Shown here piece after piece: positions 49,568 through 61,903 of a stretch of 64,000 bases of DNA. A program made the position numbers and the translations under genes. The first letter of the stretch is position 1. The number at the start of each line of letters is the position of its first letter. The stretch comes from Sporodiniella umbellata (lineage: Eukaryota > Mucoromycota > Mucoromycetes > Mucorales > Rhizopodaceae): contig JAIXMR010000020.1 of assembly GCA_025677835.1 (NCBI GenBank), forward strand, positions 214,261 to 278,260, written 5' to 3'. The notes beneath the pieces were generated by a model. The model did not search any database and was not told the origin of the DNA. It saw only the letters and a list, made by a program, of their open reading frames with translations.

Positions 49568-50257
49568 AACCTCAATTCAACTTTTTGACACTATTTTCCA
49601 AAACTGTTTTTTTGTATGTCCATACACGTATACGCCTATTTTTTTTTTATTGCCTGTTTGTTTAATATCAATAAACAAATAAGAAAATGATGAAACATTT
49701 CAATTTCACGTTAAAAATTACACAGATAGTTCTTTTTCTTGCTCCAAAGCTCCCTAATAGCAAGAACCAATACCTTCAAATGGAATTTTTTCAGATGCCA
49801 AAAGCATTGTCGTTATTTTTCTTGTTGGATTTCAGGTGAAAATGTATCTTTAGTAAAACACAGTCAATTGATGTAAAAAAAAAAAATTCACAGACTCGAA
49901 AATACAGCGCTAGCTGTTTAAGAGATTAAATTTCATTAAAAAAACACTTGACAAGACAGGTATTTAATTTATCATAGGTTTTATACTTTGATTAAATAAA
50001 CAAATTCTATTTTTATAAACTCGCAAAAAAAAAAACGACAAATAATCAAAAATAAGGCAGTAGATCGCTAAAATGCACTTGAATCGTATTAAATTCATAC
50101 ATTCAACTGATATGCAACTTCCTGTGTCCAGCACTTTTTATTATTAAGCTACTGTTAATACAGCTACAATTTTAAATATTGCTTTGGGTTTTTTGAACCC
50201 TTTTTTTTTCTTTGAATTACAAAGAGCTAATTGTCTAGTCTTACACTATCTATAGTA

Positions 50258-50287
50258 TTATAAGCAGGGCTATTATAAACAAAAAAA
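50258..50287 (+). promoter_or_regulatory. Conserved array promoter box, gene 3
   Basis: TAAGCAGGGCT, ATTA, TAAACAAAAAAA, starting 92 bp before the ATG, followed by TTTAAATAC. This is the third instance of the box; the fourth intact gene lacks it. Confidence 0.65.
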
Positions 50288-50352
50288 TTTATTTAAATAC
50301 TTTTCCAGCTTCACTGTTTTTTTCTTTTGGTTTCTTAAGCTGATCGATTCAA

Positions 50353-50697
50353 ATGTACAAATTTGTCATCGTATTGATTACACTGCCTTTTATATTCGCT
50401 GCTCCTCAAGTGAAAGTCAATTACGAAACCTGCGTGGCTATTTTGTTGCAAGATAGTTACAATATAAAATGTATCATTCCTGGTAAAGACATAAGAGAAT
50501 GTCAAAACGCTATAATGGAGTTCAAAACCGGAAAAATATACCAGGCTCTGGACAAAACATCTGGTTGTGAAGGCAACTGGTATATAGCTGATTCTGGAGA
50601 TCCAAAGCTTTTCAAGGATTCATGTGGAAGAAGCATAACACAGATTACTTACATTCCAACAGGACCTTGCGAGAATAGTACCAACGTACCTTCGTGA
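50353..50697 (+). CDS. Small secreted six-cysteine protein, array member 3
   Basis: A 114-residue intronless frame. Signal peptide MYKFVIVLITLPFIFA. Cysteine spacing C-12-C-9-C-21-C-18-C-14-C: YETCVAILLQDSYNIKCIIP, ECQNAIMEFKTGKIYQALDK, then GCEGNWYIADSGDPKLFKDS and YIPTGPCENSTNVPS. The last segment adds a short polar tail with an N-x-T sequon. Same promoter box and same strand as members 1 and 2; gaps between array members are about 0.4-0.8 kb. Confidence 0.82.
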   Translation: MYKFVIVLITLPFIFAAPQVKVNYETCVAILLQDSYNIKCIIPGKDIRECQNAIMEFKTGKIYQALDKTSGCEGNWYIADSGDPKLFKDSCGRSITQITYIPTGPCENSTNVPS

Positions 50698-51472
50698 TTG
50701 TAAAAAAGTTTATCGTTTCATATCAAGTCTATCATAGACTCGCTCTCTTCTCTCTCCCCTCTTATATTAGTTATCAAAAGTTCAACACCCTCATTGTTTA
50801 TTGTATACTGTTATATATATAATTTCTTTCATATGAGCAGTTTTGATATTAAATAAAAGTGATAATTCTATACAAACACTTGCTGTCATAATCAACCCCT
50901 TGTTTCTGTTTATTGTTTCTTTATCTGTCTTTATGAGAATCAAATGCCTCTATGCTCTTGGCTATTGCGTTTCTCATTTTTTTAGGCAAATACGAAACGA
51001 TGAAATATTGAACTATATTACACGAGGGATGTAGTGGTTTTTGCTGTTTCCAACCTCTTCCCTTTCTTTTGGTTTTATAGGGCTGTGATTATATCTTAAA
51101 AAGAAGGTGAAGACAAAAAAAAATATTCTTTATTCTATAAGTGAAATTAAACGTTTCAGAAAAATCAAATCAAAGAAAGATCATAACAAAGATCGATAGA
51201 TTTGAAGCGCAGTTTAGAGACGATCCTTACATTTAATCAATTTATGTACCCTGTATTTACAAGAACACTTTTTTTAAGGGAAAATGTACTGATATGTGCA
51301 TTTGTTTATGCATGTATGTGCTTTTAGCTGTATATCTCTAAAAAAAAAAAAAATCAAAACAATGTATGATTTTTTATACTGTAACAACAATTGCAGGAGA
51401 AGAATACAAATAAAGAAAGCACTATATATTGTTTTTGTTTTGTTTTTTTTTTGTAAAAAACGGTTGGTAAAG

Positions 51473-52000
51473 ATGTTTAAAACGATTTTGATACTTTTTA
51501 ACTACCTTTTCATTATCCAAACGATTGCTGATGAAATAAACGGTGTTGAAGAATCTTCTGTAGCTTATAATAAATCATGCATTATACAAAGGGTTTCAAG
51601 TCCGAAGACAGTGGATAGGTGTATCATCTTTTATCTAAAATCGCAGCCCTGCTTTGAAAATATCTTAACATTTACACCTTCCCCAGGAAAACACTTTAAA
51701 GCGTTAAGGCACGAAGACGATTGTTATCAGAACTGGTTTATAGGTGAAGCTGATCCGGATGTCTTTCGAAATGACTGTGAGGCACTCAAAAATGGTCATT
51801 TGTTTACTACTAGCTATGATATTCCAGAAAAAGCGTGCATTGAGAGCACTAGTAAAAAGAGACAAAAAAAAAACTTAACTTTTTTGTGTATTGTCAACCA
51901 ACGGTTTTTTTTTAGAAATAGTTTAATGAAAACAAAATACACACGCATATATAGCCATATTTTCGGCTATTATATCTCTTCAATAAAGCACTATACATAG
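51473..52000 (+). CDS. Small secreted six-cysteine protein, array member 4 (divergent, longer)
   Basis: Starts MFKTILILFNYLFIIQTIAD, a signal peptide. Core cysteine spacing C-13-C-9-C-23-C-17-C-19-C: KSCIIQRVSSPKTVDRCIIF, QPCFENILTFTPSPGKHFKA, DDCYQNWFIGEADPDVFRND, and DIPEKACIESTS. After the core a basic stretch (SKKRQKKN) and about 40 further residues extend to the stop at 52000; these may be read-through of formerly non-coding sequence, or an intron may remove them. The upstream box of genes 1-3 is absent. An in-frame extension upstream of 51473 is open but unlikely to be used. Confidence 0.7.
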   Translation: MFKTILILFNYLFIIQTIADEINGVEESSVAYNKSCIIQRVSSPKTVDRCIIFYLKSQPCFENILTFTPSPGKHFKALRHEDDCYQNWFIGEADPDVFRNDCEALKNGHLFTTSYDIPEKACIESTSKKRQKKNLTFLCIVNQRFFFRNSLMKTKYTRIYSHIFGYYISSIKHYT

Positions 52001-52624
52001 ACAAAGCCACACGTTATTTGGAAATAAAACTGTGGTTTATCGAGGTGTTTTTTTTATAGCGTATACTCGTTATGTTTGGACCTTAAGCTCTATTATGATT
52101 CGTCATAGAGTTATTAGTAGCATTTACTAGTAAAATAAAATACAAATCAATAAGTGGATTCAATAATGGCAAAAATAATTCTCGGGAGTGAACTCATGTG
52201 ATTTTTTTTTTGTTTTGAAGATATATGAAACAAGTTTTGGTGAAAGTGAACTCCATGATTTAAAGCAATTGACTGAAGTGACATTATATGTAAATTCAAA
52301 TAGCATCCTGTAGCTTTCAGTGGACGTTTCATGAGTCGTTTTGTTGTTGTTTTTACAAAAAGGGTTTAGGTAGTTATAGTCCAGGGAGCACTATTAAGAA
52401 AAGAGGAAAAAATTTCTATATAGGGGCAGTATGCCTGACTCCAAAATTTGTGAAACTGTTATAAAAAAATAATAGTAAACTGTCTAATTTATTTTTTCAC
52501 AGGTTTTGTTACTAAATATCTAGAAAAGGCAGTACAGTCATGAACCAGGCTATGTAAGAAAGAAATATTCTTATACAAAGAAGGCTGCAAACCTTGTCAT
52601 TTATTTTTATGAAAAAGAAAGTGG

Positions 52625-52786
52625 ATGCCCTTTAACAACATTCCACCAAAAAGAATTATCATCCTGTCCCCAGAATTTTATCCAGCTAAACAAACTGAAA
52701 AAGCATGTGCAGCTGAACTAAACAGTCTTGGAGAATATCCTTATAGTGTTACACTCAACTTTAAAGTAATTTATTTGGTAGAATAG
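52625..52786 (+). pseudogene. Remnant of a six-cysteine secreted-protein gene
   Basis: MPFNNIPPKRIIILSPEFYP is followed by EKACAAELNSLGEYPYSVTL, which lines up with the PEKTKEQCRAEILALEYSKI region of member 2. The signal peptide and the last cysteines are missing. Weak but positioned in the array. Confidence 0.3.
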
Positions 52787-53049
52787 GAGGTGTTCTACGT
52801 TTAGCGAAGATGTATGGTTTTTTTTTAAAGGAAAAAATCAAGAGTCTTTATTGGCCGTTATTATAAACGACTGGCAACTTTTGAAGTAGTAATATAAAGA
52901 CACTAAAAATGTCTCGATACCTCTAGAAGTTTTCAGTGCAATTGCGAACTCTGTTAATAGCCATGTATATACGATTTTGTAACTTAATCGAGAGTCTTCA
53001 CTGTAAGCAATAAAAAAGGAAGGCAAAGTCCCAGGCTAATATGTTTCTT

Positions 53050-54516
53050 AGAAAACAAAGCTTACCATAACATTAGATGCCAGTTTGTAGGCGATGAAGG
53101 GGCTTTTTTCTGCTAAAGAGCAAAATTTCGAAGACAGTTATGGTGTTTTTTTGAGCTGGATTTCTTGTTTTTTTTTTTATTGCTGTCAAGTTATTATGAC
53201 TGAACAATCAATCCGGTCATGGGTAAGCCAAATCCTTCCTGAAAGTCCTGTATAGTAAAAGGAATAACCCGAAATTTGGAAACCAATACTTGTGTCGCGA
53301 GCAAACTCTATCTTTTTTTTCTTTTCATAAAAAAGGCCCACATGGACATAATTAGCAACTGTCTAATCTATTACAAAAACGCACATATAGATCGCTCACA
53401 TTTGATTTCGGCGGTGTTACTACCACAACCCAAGAAAGGTAGCTTTTTAACCTAATTGATTTGAGGTTTTTGAATAAAAGAACAAAACTAATAACAACAA
53501 CCAAAGTATTCAGGATTTAGTTAGAAATTTCTAATGGTTTGCACCCTAACTTTATTTGTGGAATCAAAAGAGTAATGGTAATTTACCAAACCGGAAAGCT
53601 CAATAGACCTTTTCGACTTCTAACTTTGTGTACCTAGATGCACTTCAACAAAAGTACCAGCCTGTTTGTGTCTAACTAAAAAACAAACGGTGTTTCGCTA
53701 ATATTTAAAAATACAACGATCTTTCAAAGAAAGCAAATAATAAGAGAGTAGTTTAAGTCAATAGCCAAAAAAAATTAATAAATAAATGTGTCAAAGAGCA
53801 CTCTAAAGTTACAGAATACAGCAATATGGTCATTAAATAAAATCAATTAAACACTCGAACAGAAAGCAGCTTTTCAGTGTTCGAATTTTTCAAGTATACA
53901 ATCTTATTGAAACTTTTAACCCTTTTCTATAAAACAGAATTCGGGTCTACAAAAAAAGCTACTCGCATCTCGATCTTGAAGTTAAAATATCGGTATCCAT
54001 CTGTTTTTTTTTTTTTTTTTTTGGAACTCCTTTAGAATTAGTGACAAAGCTATAGTCATAACAAATATAGCTCGCCGGTTGAGGCTTAATGCAGACCAAT
54101 CGCTACACTGCTCCATGCGTTTTCAGCTATTTAAAGTCAGATTCCCCAGAGAAACACCAATTAGGCTTTCTAAAGAAGACGATGTATAAAAAAAAACCAT
54201 GGAACTAGTTCTAAGAGGCAATAATTCTTATAAAGAAAACATGCGATCAATCTTGTTACGTCCCTCTTTTGTTAAAATAAGGAAAATTTGCTTTCTCACG
54301 CTGAATCCGTTTGGAGCCCCATAGTAGGTAACCCAAAATTAAATAGGTCATATTTTTTTTTGTATAGATCACACCTTCCCATCCTCTCTAACTAAACTAA
54401 GTAGTATAGTGGTTTTCTTACCAAACGGCTAATCAAACAAGTCCCACGCTGTTTTTATTAAAATAGAACCCTACACACAGTTACATATATCTTCCGATAC
54501 TATCATTAATATTAAA
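53050..54516. other. No gene seen
   Basis: AT-rich sequence between decayed array members, with a 20-base poly-T at about 54004. No coding region supported. Confidence 0.5.
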
Positions 54517-54757
54517 ATGATTGTCTTGATTATTGCCAAATTTTATTGGCCGATTTTTTTCATTACAGAAAAAGCAAATGATGAGTCATTTCTTGTATTG
54601 TCTTGAAAATAGTGCTGAGGATTTTTTTTTCTATATGGAAAGACCGTTCGTTCCGGTATCTACAAAAACTCCGTGTAACTGGATCCGTGTCACTGGTTTT
54701 TGTGTAAACTTTACTGAAAAAATCCCCGCTTGTTTTACAGCTAATTTCCATCTATAA
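54517..54757 (+). pseudogene. Decayed six-cysteine secreted-protein gene
   Basis: The ATG at 54517 gives a hydrophobic start (MIVLIIAKFYWPIFFITEKA) that soon meets a stop. A second frame carries YCLENSAEDFFFYMERPFVP, then TKTPCNWIRVTGFCVNF and IPACFTANFHL. C-24-C with TP before the second Cys, a nearby W, and a final AC echo member 1. At least one frameshift; it lies 115 bp upstream of the peptide transporter gene. Confidence 0.4.
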
Positions 54758-54871
54758 AAGCTAGAAAATCGAATGTATTGTATACCAATAATCTTTCTTT
54801 AGTCCTCTCTTTAATTTTTTTTCTTTCTTTTTTATTAAAACAAACAAGAGGGATTTATACCAAAAATCATA

Positions 54872-56910
54872 ATGTCTAAAGAAAAAGACGAACATATAAG
54901 TGAAGAAAAGTTTGATGTTGTCACGGAAGTCGACTATGAGACATCTGCAGACAATTCAAATTTACGTCGAGTAGCTGCAGGTATTCCAATGGCTGCTTGG
55001 TTTATTCTTGCAAATGAATTTTGGTAAATATTGAAAGTATAAAACAGTCTTGCAGGAACCTTGATACTAACTGTTCTATATAGCGAAAGGTAATCCATTC
55101 AAACCAATTTTTTTTTCAAAGATTGATGAGCAGAAAAAGGTTTTGATCTATTTTTTTTGATAATTAGATTTGCATACTATGGTGGCTCTACACCTTTTCA
55201 AAACTACGTGCAGGTAAAGTAGAATGGCCACAATCCATAGCGTTTATTCATTTTTTTTTTTTTTTTTTTTTTTTTGCTTGGTTTTATCAGAATGCACCTA
55301 CAGATGTCACTCCTGGTGAGCTGAATCGCGGTCAATCCATTGCTACTGCTCTGCAGAACTTTTTTACTTTCTTTTGTTATTTCACACCTGTATTGGGTGC
55401 TATTGTGGCTGATCAGTACGTTGGACGTTACTGGACTATTTTAATCTTTTCTTGTGTCTACATGATTGGCTGGCTCATCTTAACCTGCACCTCATTGCCT
55501 GCTTCTCTCGAAAGTGGGGCTGGATTCCCTGGATATGTCGTTTCACTGGTTGTTATCGGCTGTAAGTAATAACACAGAAAAACAATACAAAGATAAAACT
55601 CATCTTTTTTGTGTATAGTTGGCACTGGTGGCATCAAAGGTATTGTTTCCTCTCTTTGCGCAGATCAGTATAGAACAACCGATAACTATGTGACTACAAC
55701 CAAAAGTGGAGAGCGAGTACTTGTGGATTATGACCTAAGTATTCAACATTTATATAACTGGTAAAAAAAAAGCACTTGAAAAAAAAAAAAAAAAAAAACA
55801 GATGTATGTTGACTTTTTTTTTAAAAAAAAAATAGGTTTTATTGGGCTATTAATGTAGGCGCATTATTGGGAGGTACTATTTGTCCTTTATTGGAATTGA
55901 ATGTTGGGTTTTGGGCCGCTTTCTTGCTTCCCACTGTTATTTTCTTGGTGGCTATCTTGGTATTTCTGTCAGGTACCCGGTTTTACTACCGCCCGGCTCC
56001 TACAGAGTCTATCCTGATGAGGACTTTCTCCGTCATCGGTTTTGCCCGCCGTCAAGCCAAGTTACCCGAAAACAAAGAGGCTCGAAAGGAATGCAAGAGT
56101 GTGCTTGATTTTGCCAAGAGAGATTCAGAGATGACAACAGCTGCGCCTTGGACAAATGAAGCTGAAGAGAAGGCAAAATGGACCGATACATTTGTGGATG
56201 AATTAAAAGAGGCTGTGATGGCCTGTAAGATCTTTATTCCTCTCTCTATCTACTGGGTATGCTATAATCAACTGTCGAACAACCTTATCTCCCAAGCTGG
56301 CTCCATGTCGCGACCTGATACGCTTCCTAATGATATCATGAATCTCTTTGATCCTATTGCTCTTATCATCTTTATCCCTCTTACAGATGGTGTTCTCTAC
56401 CCTTTCCTCCGTAGAAACAAGATCAATTTCCGATCTCAACAACGTATCACGCTCGGCTTCTTTATTGCCTCTATTGCCATGGTTTACGCCGCTGTGGTAC
56501 AACACTATCTCTATATGGATCCTTTATTTATTTCATCGGGCGGTCAGACATCAAACGTGTCTGTCTTTATCCAGATCCCCTGCTACGTCCTGATCGCTTT
56601 CTCTGAAATCTTTGCTTCCATTACATCGATGGAGTACGCTTATACTCACGCACCCAAATCAATGAAGTCTTTGGTATCTGCTCTTTCCCTCTGGCCTAAC
56701 TGTGTCGCCGCTTTGATATCTCTTGCCATCTCTCCTTCCGCACAGGACCCTAATATGGTCTGGGTCTACACTGGTGTTGCCTGTGGTGCTTTTGTGTGTG
56801 GTTGCATTTATTACTACTGTTTCCGTGAATACGATCGTATTGATGAAATCGCTCGTCTCAAGCGTACAGGTGAATCCAGTGGCTCTCCTGTTACCCAAAG
56901 TCAAGCTTAA
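54872..56910 (+). CDS. POT/PTR2 proton-coupled oligopeptide transporter
   Basis: Imports di- and tripeptides with protons across the plasma membrane. Cytosolic N-tail MSKEKDEHISEEKFDVVTEV, then helix 1 with the ExxER-F-YYG motif split by an intron (NEF-C-ERFAYYGGSTPF). FFYxTP-like core: FFTFFCYFTPVLGAIVADQY; GTGGIKGIVSSLCADQY; NWFYWAINVGALLGG matches the PTR2 signature (FYxxINxG). Later helices include IFIPLSIYWVCYNQLSNN and YVLIAFSEIFASITSMEYAY. Twelve or more membrane segments. Five short introns, all in the first half; the last exon from 55836 is long. C-terminus GESSGSPVTQSQA. Complete. Confidence 0.93.
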
Positions 56911-57255
56911 AAAAAAAAAACTTCCGACTTCTTATCTAATATGAAAAAACTGTGTACATCTTTGAATATATATATACATTTATAGTATTTCCAAAAGCAA
57001 TGTCGCATTTTGTAATACAAACTATACAAAATATACGACGTTGATTTTGGAAACGCTGTATACAAAATATCAATAATAATAAAAAAATTCAAAACACAAA
57101 AATAGAAAAAGCACATGAATTTCCTACTTTTATTAGAAATAGACAAATTAAGCAACGCACGTGATTAGCTTTCAATCAGTCCCGTGTGGAGGATTTTGTT
57201 TTTAATATATATTTTTTCGTTTGTATTTTTTTTTTTTTTTTTTTGCAGAATATTG

Positions 57256-60200
57256 ATGGTCACACTAAAAGACATTACAAAATCAATAACACACACTGTT
57301 CGTAACGCCACTGCTGATCAAGAAGGTCATTCAGCCTGCGATGTCATTGAGCAGTTTCTTGATGAGCAAACAGTAGCTAATGGAGGTACTTTACCTACGA
57401 TCGATGCCGCGACAGTTGACAAGCTTTCACACGATCTTTTATTACTGTATGAATCGACTGTGAATACACCGCCAATAATTTCAAGTAAGCCGGAGGCTTT
57501 GATAAGTCAAGCACAGCATTACATCTTGCTTTGCTGTGTCCATGCTCTCTTGCCTGTATTGCGGCCAAGCAAGATCTTTGAGGAATGGTGGCCAATGCTT
57601 CAACCCATCTTGAGCACTGCTTCATATACCAACAAAATCAAAAAGGAGGTTCGACTTTTCATTGCCGATAGTCTGATTGTCGAACTTGAACAACCTCAAG
57701 ACGATTGTGTTTATTTCTGCCGAATTGTAGACATGTACCTTCTTTCGTTTCAACAACAGCAACAGCAGGAAGATACAGCTATGATTAATCATACGTTTTT
57801 GGATTTGGAGCAAAATGAATGGTCTAAAAACTTGATCACTATTCTTTTGACTGTAGGAGCTTCTGAGACAAAGGTAGTTTGTCTTGTTATATATATATAT
57901 ATATATATATACTATACTAAGCTTTGCTTTGCTTTTTTTTTTCTGATCTTCACTAGCATTTCTTTTTACTTCTCAACAATTATTTTTTATCCAGCAAACA
58001 TCGATTACAGATTGTGTATTTATTAAGTGAATTCATGAGAAGAAGAGTATGAAAAAGCAGAAAATTTTTTGTGTTATTGGGGCTGATATTCTTTTATGAC
58101 AACTTAGAGAACGCATCTACATGAAATTCTTGATACCCCATTATTTAATTCAATGCTGAAATCACTGATGGTATTGTATCCATACATACCTTATTAACAA
58201 CACAATCTGACCTAGATATATAGTACGATAATTCTACCACCTTGATTGCCACGTCTGTCACAAACCTAATTATGCTATTGCCTCGAATTTGTACCTCGCT
58301 CCCTCCATTTTTACCACAGCTTTTTTATATTTTTGCTAGAGCTATTTGTTGGGATCAGCTAAGAGACTTAAGAAAGAAGCAAAGCATTGATGCATCTTAT
58401 CATGCACCTACTTATATAGCAGACGGATGGGATTGTGTTGGTAAGAAATGTATAGGTTAAAAAAAAAAAGCTAAAAAAACAAACCTTGAAATAGATTATA
58501 CCTTTTCTAAATTATCAGCACCTCCTTCAAATCCACAAACGGGACCTTTCTTTACTTCTCTTTATGGTCTTTATCCATGCAATTTTTTAAAGTTTTTACA
58601 TAGACCTTATGTTTACTTTAAAGAGAAAGATTTTACTATTCCCGAAGAATTTGATGAAGAAACATTTAAAACAAGAACAATTGTAAGAATAACACCTGAG
58701 AAGTAATAGTTAACGGACCCAAATCTTTTTTTTTTTATATACAGACACAAGTGACGAGACATATGTTACATCCCAACTTGGTACTATTAGATATCGAGTC
58801 TGAATTAACAGATAAGACACGTTGGATGAAAATGGAACCACCGGATGTGATGGCACAAATCATGGGGTTAGATTTAACTCACGCAGCGTCACGCGTCGCG
58901 TTCAGTAACGAAAACAAAAGTCAGCGTCCCGAGAACTTATTAGATGAATGCCTATGGGGCAATACACCCAAAGAAGAGGAAGGGGGACAAGGGAAAAAGC
59001 AGGTAGAGAAGGAACCCGAGAAAAAGGCGCCTACCGCTATGGCATCCAATATCATGAATCTTCATAAAGCGCTCAAGAGCGGATCTGAAGTTTTAGTAGG
59101 AGACGATGTATGGGATTCAGCAGGCATTCAACAAGAAGCGATTACTGAAGAAAATTTGCAAACATCATCTGAAACTAAATTGATTCTGGCCGGGCTTAAA
59201 CGTGAGGTACTATTATTAAGGAACGAGCTCAACTTTGAGCTTTTCCTCAAACAGCAGCATTTACAGCATATCGGTCGTCTGCATCGCGAACATGTCCTTG
59301 ATAGCTCTGTTGAGGCTGAAAGACAGCAGCTGGTAAATATATAAATACATGTAGAGAGCACTACTATTGATTCACGTTTCTTTTTTTTTTAAAAAAAAAG
59401 TACAATACAACTCGAATGTTACGAGGACAATTGAATCAAACCACCTTGGCTCTCGAAAAGCTTCGAGCAGAATCTGCATTGACCAAACAAAAACACATTA
59501 AATGGGAAGATGAGCAATCGGGAAAATTAAGAGGTTATCGAGAAGCGAGAAAGGATTGGCAAAACCAAATGACACAAATCGAATATCAAATAGAAGAAAA
59601 TAAGAAACAAGTAAAGAGTCAAAAGGAGCAACTGGATTTGGCCAAGCAGCAGTAAACAAAATAGACAGTTTTAAAATTTAGTTTTAAAGCGAGAATTTTT
59701 GTTAGTGTCCTTGAACTAGAGAACGAGCTTCAAACGCTGGACCCTGTATTACACAAAGCGACTGAAAACGAACATCGTGTGAAACAGTTAACACAACAAA
59801 TGCTTTTATGGGAAAAGGACACAAGCCATATGGAAGAACAAAAACGATATATTAAAGAATTACTTTCTCAATGGTGGAGTATGGAAGAACTCGTGGCCAG
59901 TTTACAATCAGGTCACAGACGATTGCAAGATGAACAACTGTAAGTAGCGCAATACACATGCATAAGTTTAACTCTTTGTATATATAAAAGACAAAGAGAA
60001 GAACAATTAGAAAAATTAAGAGTTCAAATTACCGAAAGTCAACCGAAAGTCAACTCGAACCTACCAAAAAATACAACTGAAACTTCTAATGAAGTACAGC
60101 AGTTGAAACAAGCACTAAATGAAGCAAAATCAAGACTTGAGCAGCTAGAGGTAACGTTTTAGAAAAAAAGTAAAGTAGTCCAACACGTTAACAAAACAAA

Positions 60201-60297
60201 TCTACAGATTGAAAAATTGGAATGGGATTCTCAGGTTGAAGCACTCAGGTTTCAAGTAAACCAAAACCTAGCCAAACCACTTAAAGAATCTATCTAA
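57256..60297 (+). CDS. TSC1: TSC1 (hamartin), TSC complex scaffold
   Basis: Scaffold of the TSC1-TSC2 complex, the GAP for Rheb that restrains TORC1 at the lysosome/vacuole. The N-terminal helical domain begins MVTLKDITKSITHTVRNATA, with FEEWWPMLQPILSTASYTNK and, after several small exons, TLIATSVTNLIMLLPRICTS. The family hallmark is FFTSLYGLYPCNFLKFLHRP, followed by TRHMLHPNLVLLDIESELTD and TRWMKMEPPDVMAQIMGLDL (compare the RIHPELV...RRWKRLE region of hamartin). The C-terminal half is coiled coil (LRGQLNQTTLALEKLRAESA; KQQ... to NLAKPLKESI). About eight introns. Splice phases in the 57.9-58.5 kb part were not all resolved. A yeast-like loss is excluded; the TSC branch is present here. Confidence 0.85.
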
Positions 60298-61903
60298 ACA
60301 CACACACACATCTTGTATATACAATAATAATAATAAAAAATATGAGGCTTATATATTTGCATATAAAACTGCTCCCATGCTCCAAAAGTAATTGGCCCTT
60401 TCGAAAAAAGAAAATACCTAGATATGGTATATGCATTTGGTTTAAGTCCAAAAACACACGAGACGACTGCGTGTAACCTCCAATCTAAAACTTTTATGTA
60501 CACAAAAAAAAAGGAGCTCCTTAGATCGTGGGAGCAGAATAATCTATAAAGCAACCTTTTTGAAAAAATAGTTTGTTCATGTTAGTAACAATAGGTGGCC
60601 ACTTTGAAATTTTTAAAATCACTTGAACTTCAAAGTATTACTTAAAGATCGCTTGTTAGATCGGCCTTTACGTTTTCGTTGTGAAGCCTCCTGAGGAACA
60701 ACGAGGCTTCAAAAAGGAGTACCATTTAATACACGAGGTTAGTATATTATACTGAGCGTTTCTGCAGAAGTTAAAACTACTCTGTTTTTACTTTTTCTGG
60801 ATCAGTAGTCTTTAGCTCTAAGGTTTTAGCATGTTTTTTATTTCAATCGCTCAAACTTTTCAAAGAAGAAAAAAAGCGGGCGTTTTTTAAAGCAGATATT
60901 TTCGAATATAACAACTACACTATAGCTAGGTAGTGGATTACAGAATGCTTTTCCGGGGACCAGTTCCAACGTTAGGCCATGAATAATAGCAACATATATA
61001 TCTTTTTCCCAAAAATCAGTTTCAGGTAGTTCAGCCATTTATCAGCCAATTTTTGCAGTTTGACAGAAAAGAGCTTGGGATCAGTCTTTCCACCGTTGAT
61101 TACGTCAAACCTGCGAATGCTATTTATTGTTGCAGGCTTTAGCCGGATTTATTAGCATCCAGACGGTTCATCTAGTATTGCTGGAGACGTTTGATTTGAT
61201 TAATAGCTCAAGCATTGTACTTGTGATCCAGCTTATTCTGAGTCATAGTAATCAAATTGTATGCGACTTGGCAGCCGTAGTGAATGCAATTTTCTATTGA
61301 TAGTTTCTATTTGCTTTGATTTTATCAAAGCTGAAGTTTATAAAACACCATAATTGCATCAAAGCTTTATATGCAGTAAAATTACCATTTTAATCAAGAG
61401 TTAAGCTCAATGGATTCAGCAACTTAATTTTAAGAGAGCTGTAGCTCACACCCCTTTTTTTCTAAATAAACATATAATAGTTAATGCCAAAAATTTTATT
61501 GGGCAATTGCTAAGCGATTACTAAGTTTACCGCACGTGAGTAAGACTTTATTTTTAGGCTATTCGACATGATTGCAATTTTTTGCACGACGTCAAACTCA
61601 AAACTCAACGACTTTATTTTCTGAAATAACTGTACAGTATGTTTTTTTTCTCAAAATAAACCTACAAAAGGGAGGGGGGCTCAATAGTTGTTGGGTTATA
61701 ATATAATTTTAACGCAAAGCCATTTTGGAAAGGCTCCTTAATTATCTATACCAAAAAAAACTCAAATCTAAGGTACCGGGTTATCCAAGGTTCATAAACT
61801 TTTTAATGATATACATATATATGCATTTATATATAAAGAAGTGTTTGTGTGTGTGTTTGTATATGTAGTTTTCATTTTTTTTTCTGTGTGTATACAAAAT
61901 TAT
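60298..61903. other. Intergenic 1.6 kb with no gene
   Basis: Begins with a CA repeat after the TSC1 stop. An inverted repeat near 60685-60712 (GAAGCCTC...GAGGCTTC) can form an 8-bp stem hairpin. No open coding frame with context; TSC1 and the PHD gene converge here. Confidence 0.45.
60684..60712. repeat. Short inverted repeat / hairpin
   Basis: GAAGCCTC and GAGGCTTC are separated by about 12 bases (CTGAGGAACAAC). It is the clearest perfect stem in this intergenic region; function unknown. Confidence 0.5.

Noticed and set aside
57184..57255. N-terminal extension of TSC1 (hydrophobic, F-rich)
   Set aside because: It translates a poly-T tract ending in GCAG; the ATG at 57256 starts a normal hamartin N-terminus.
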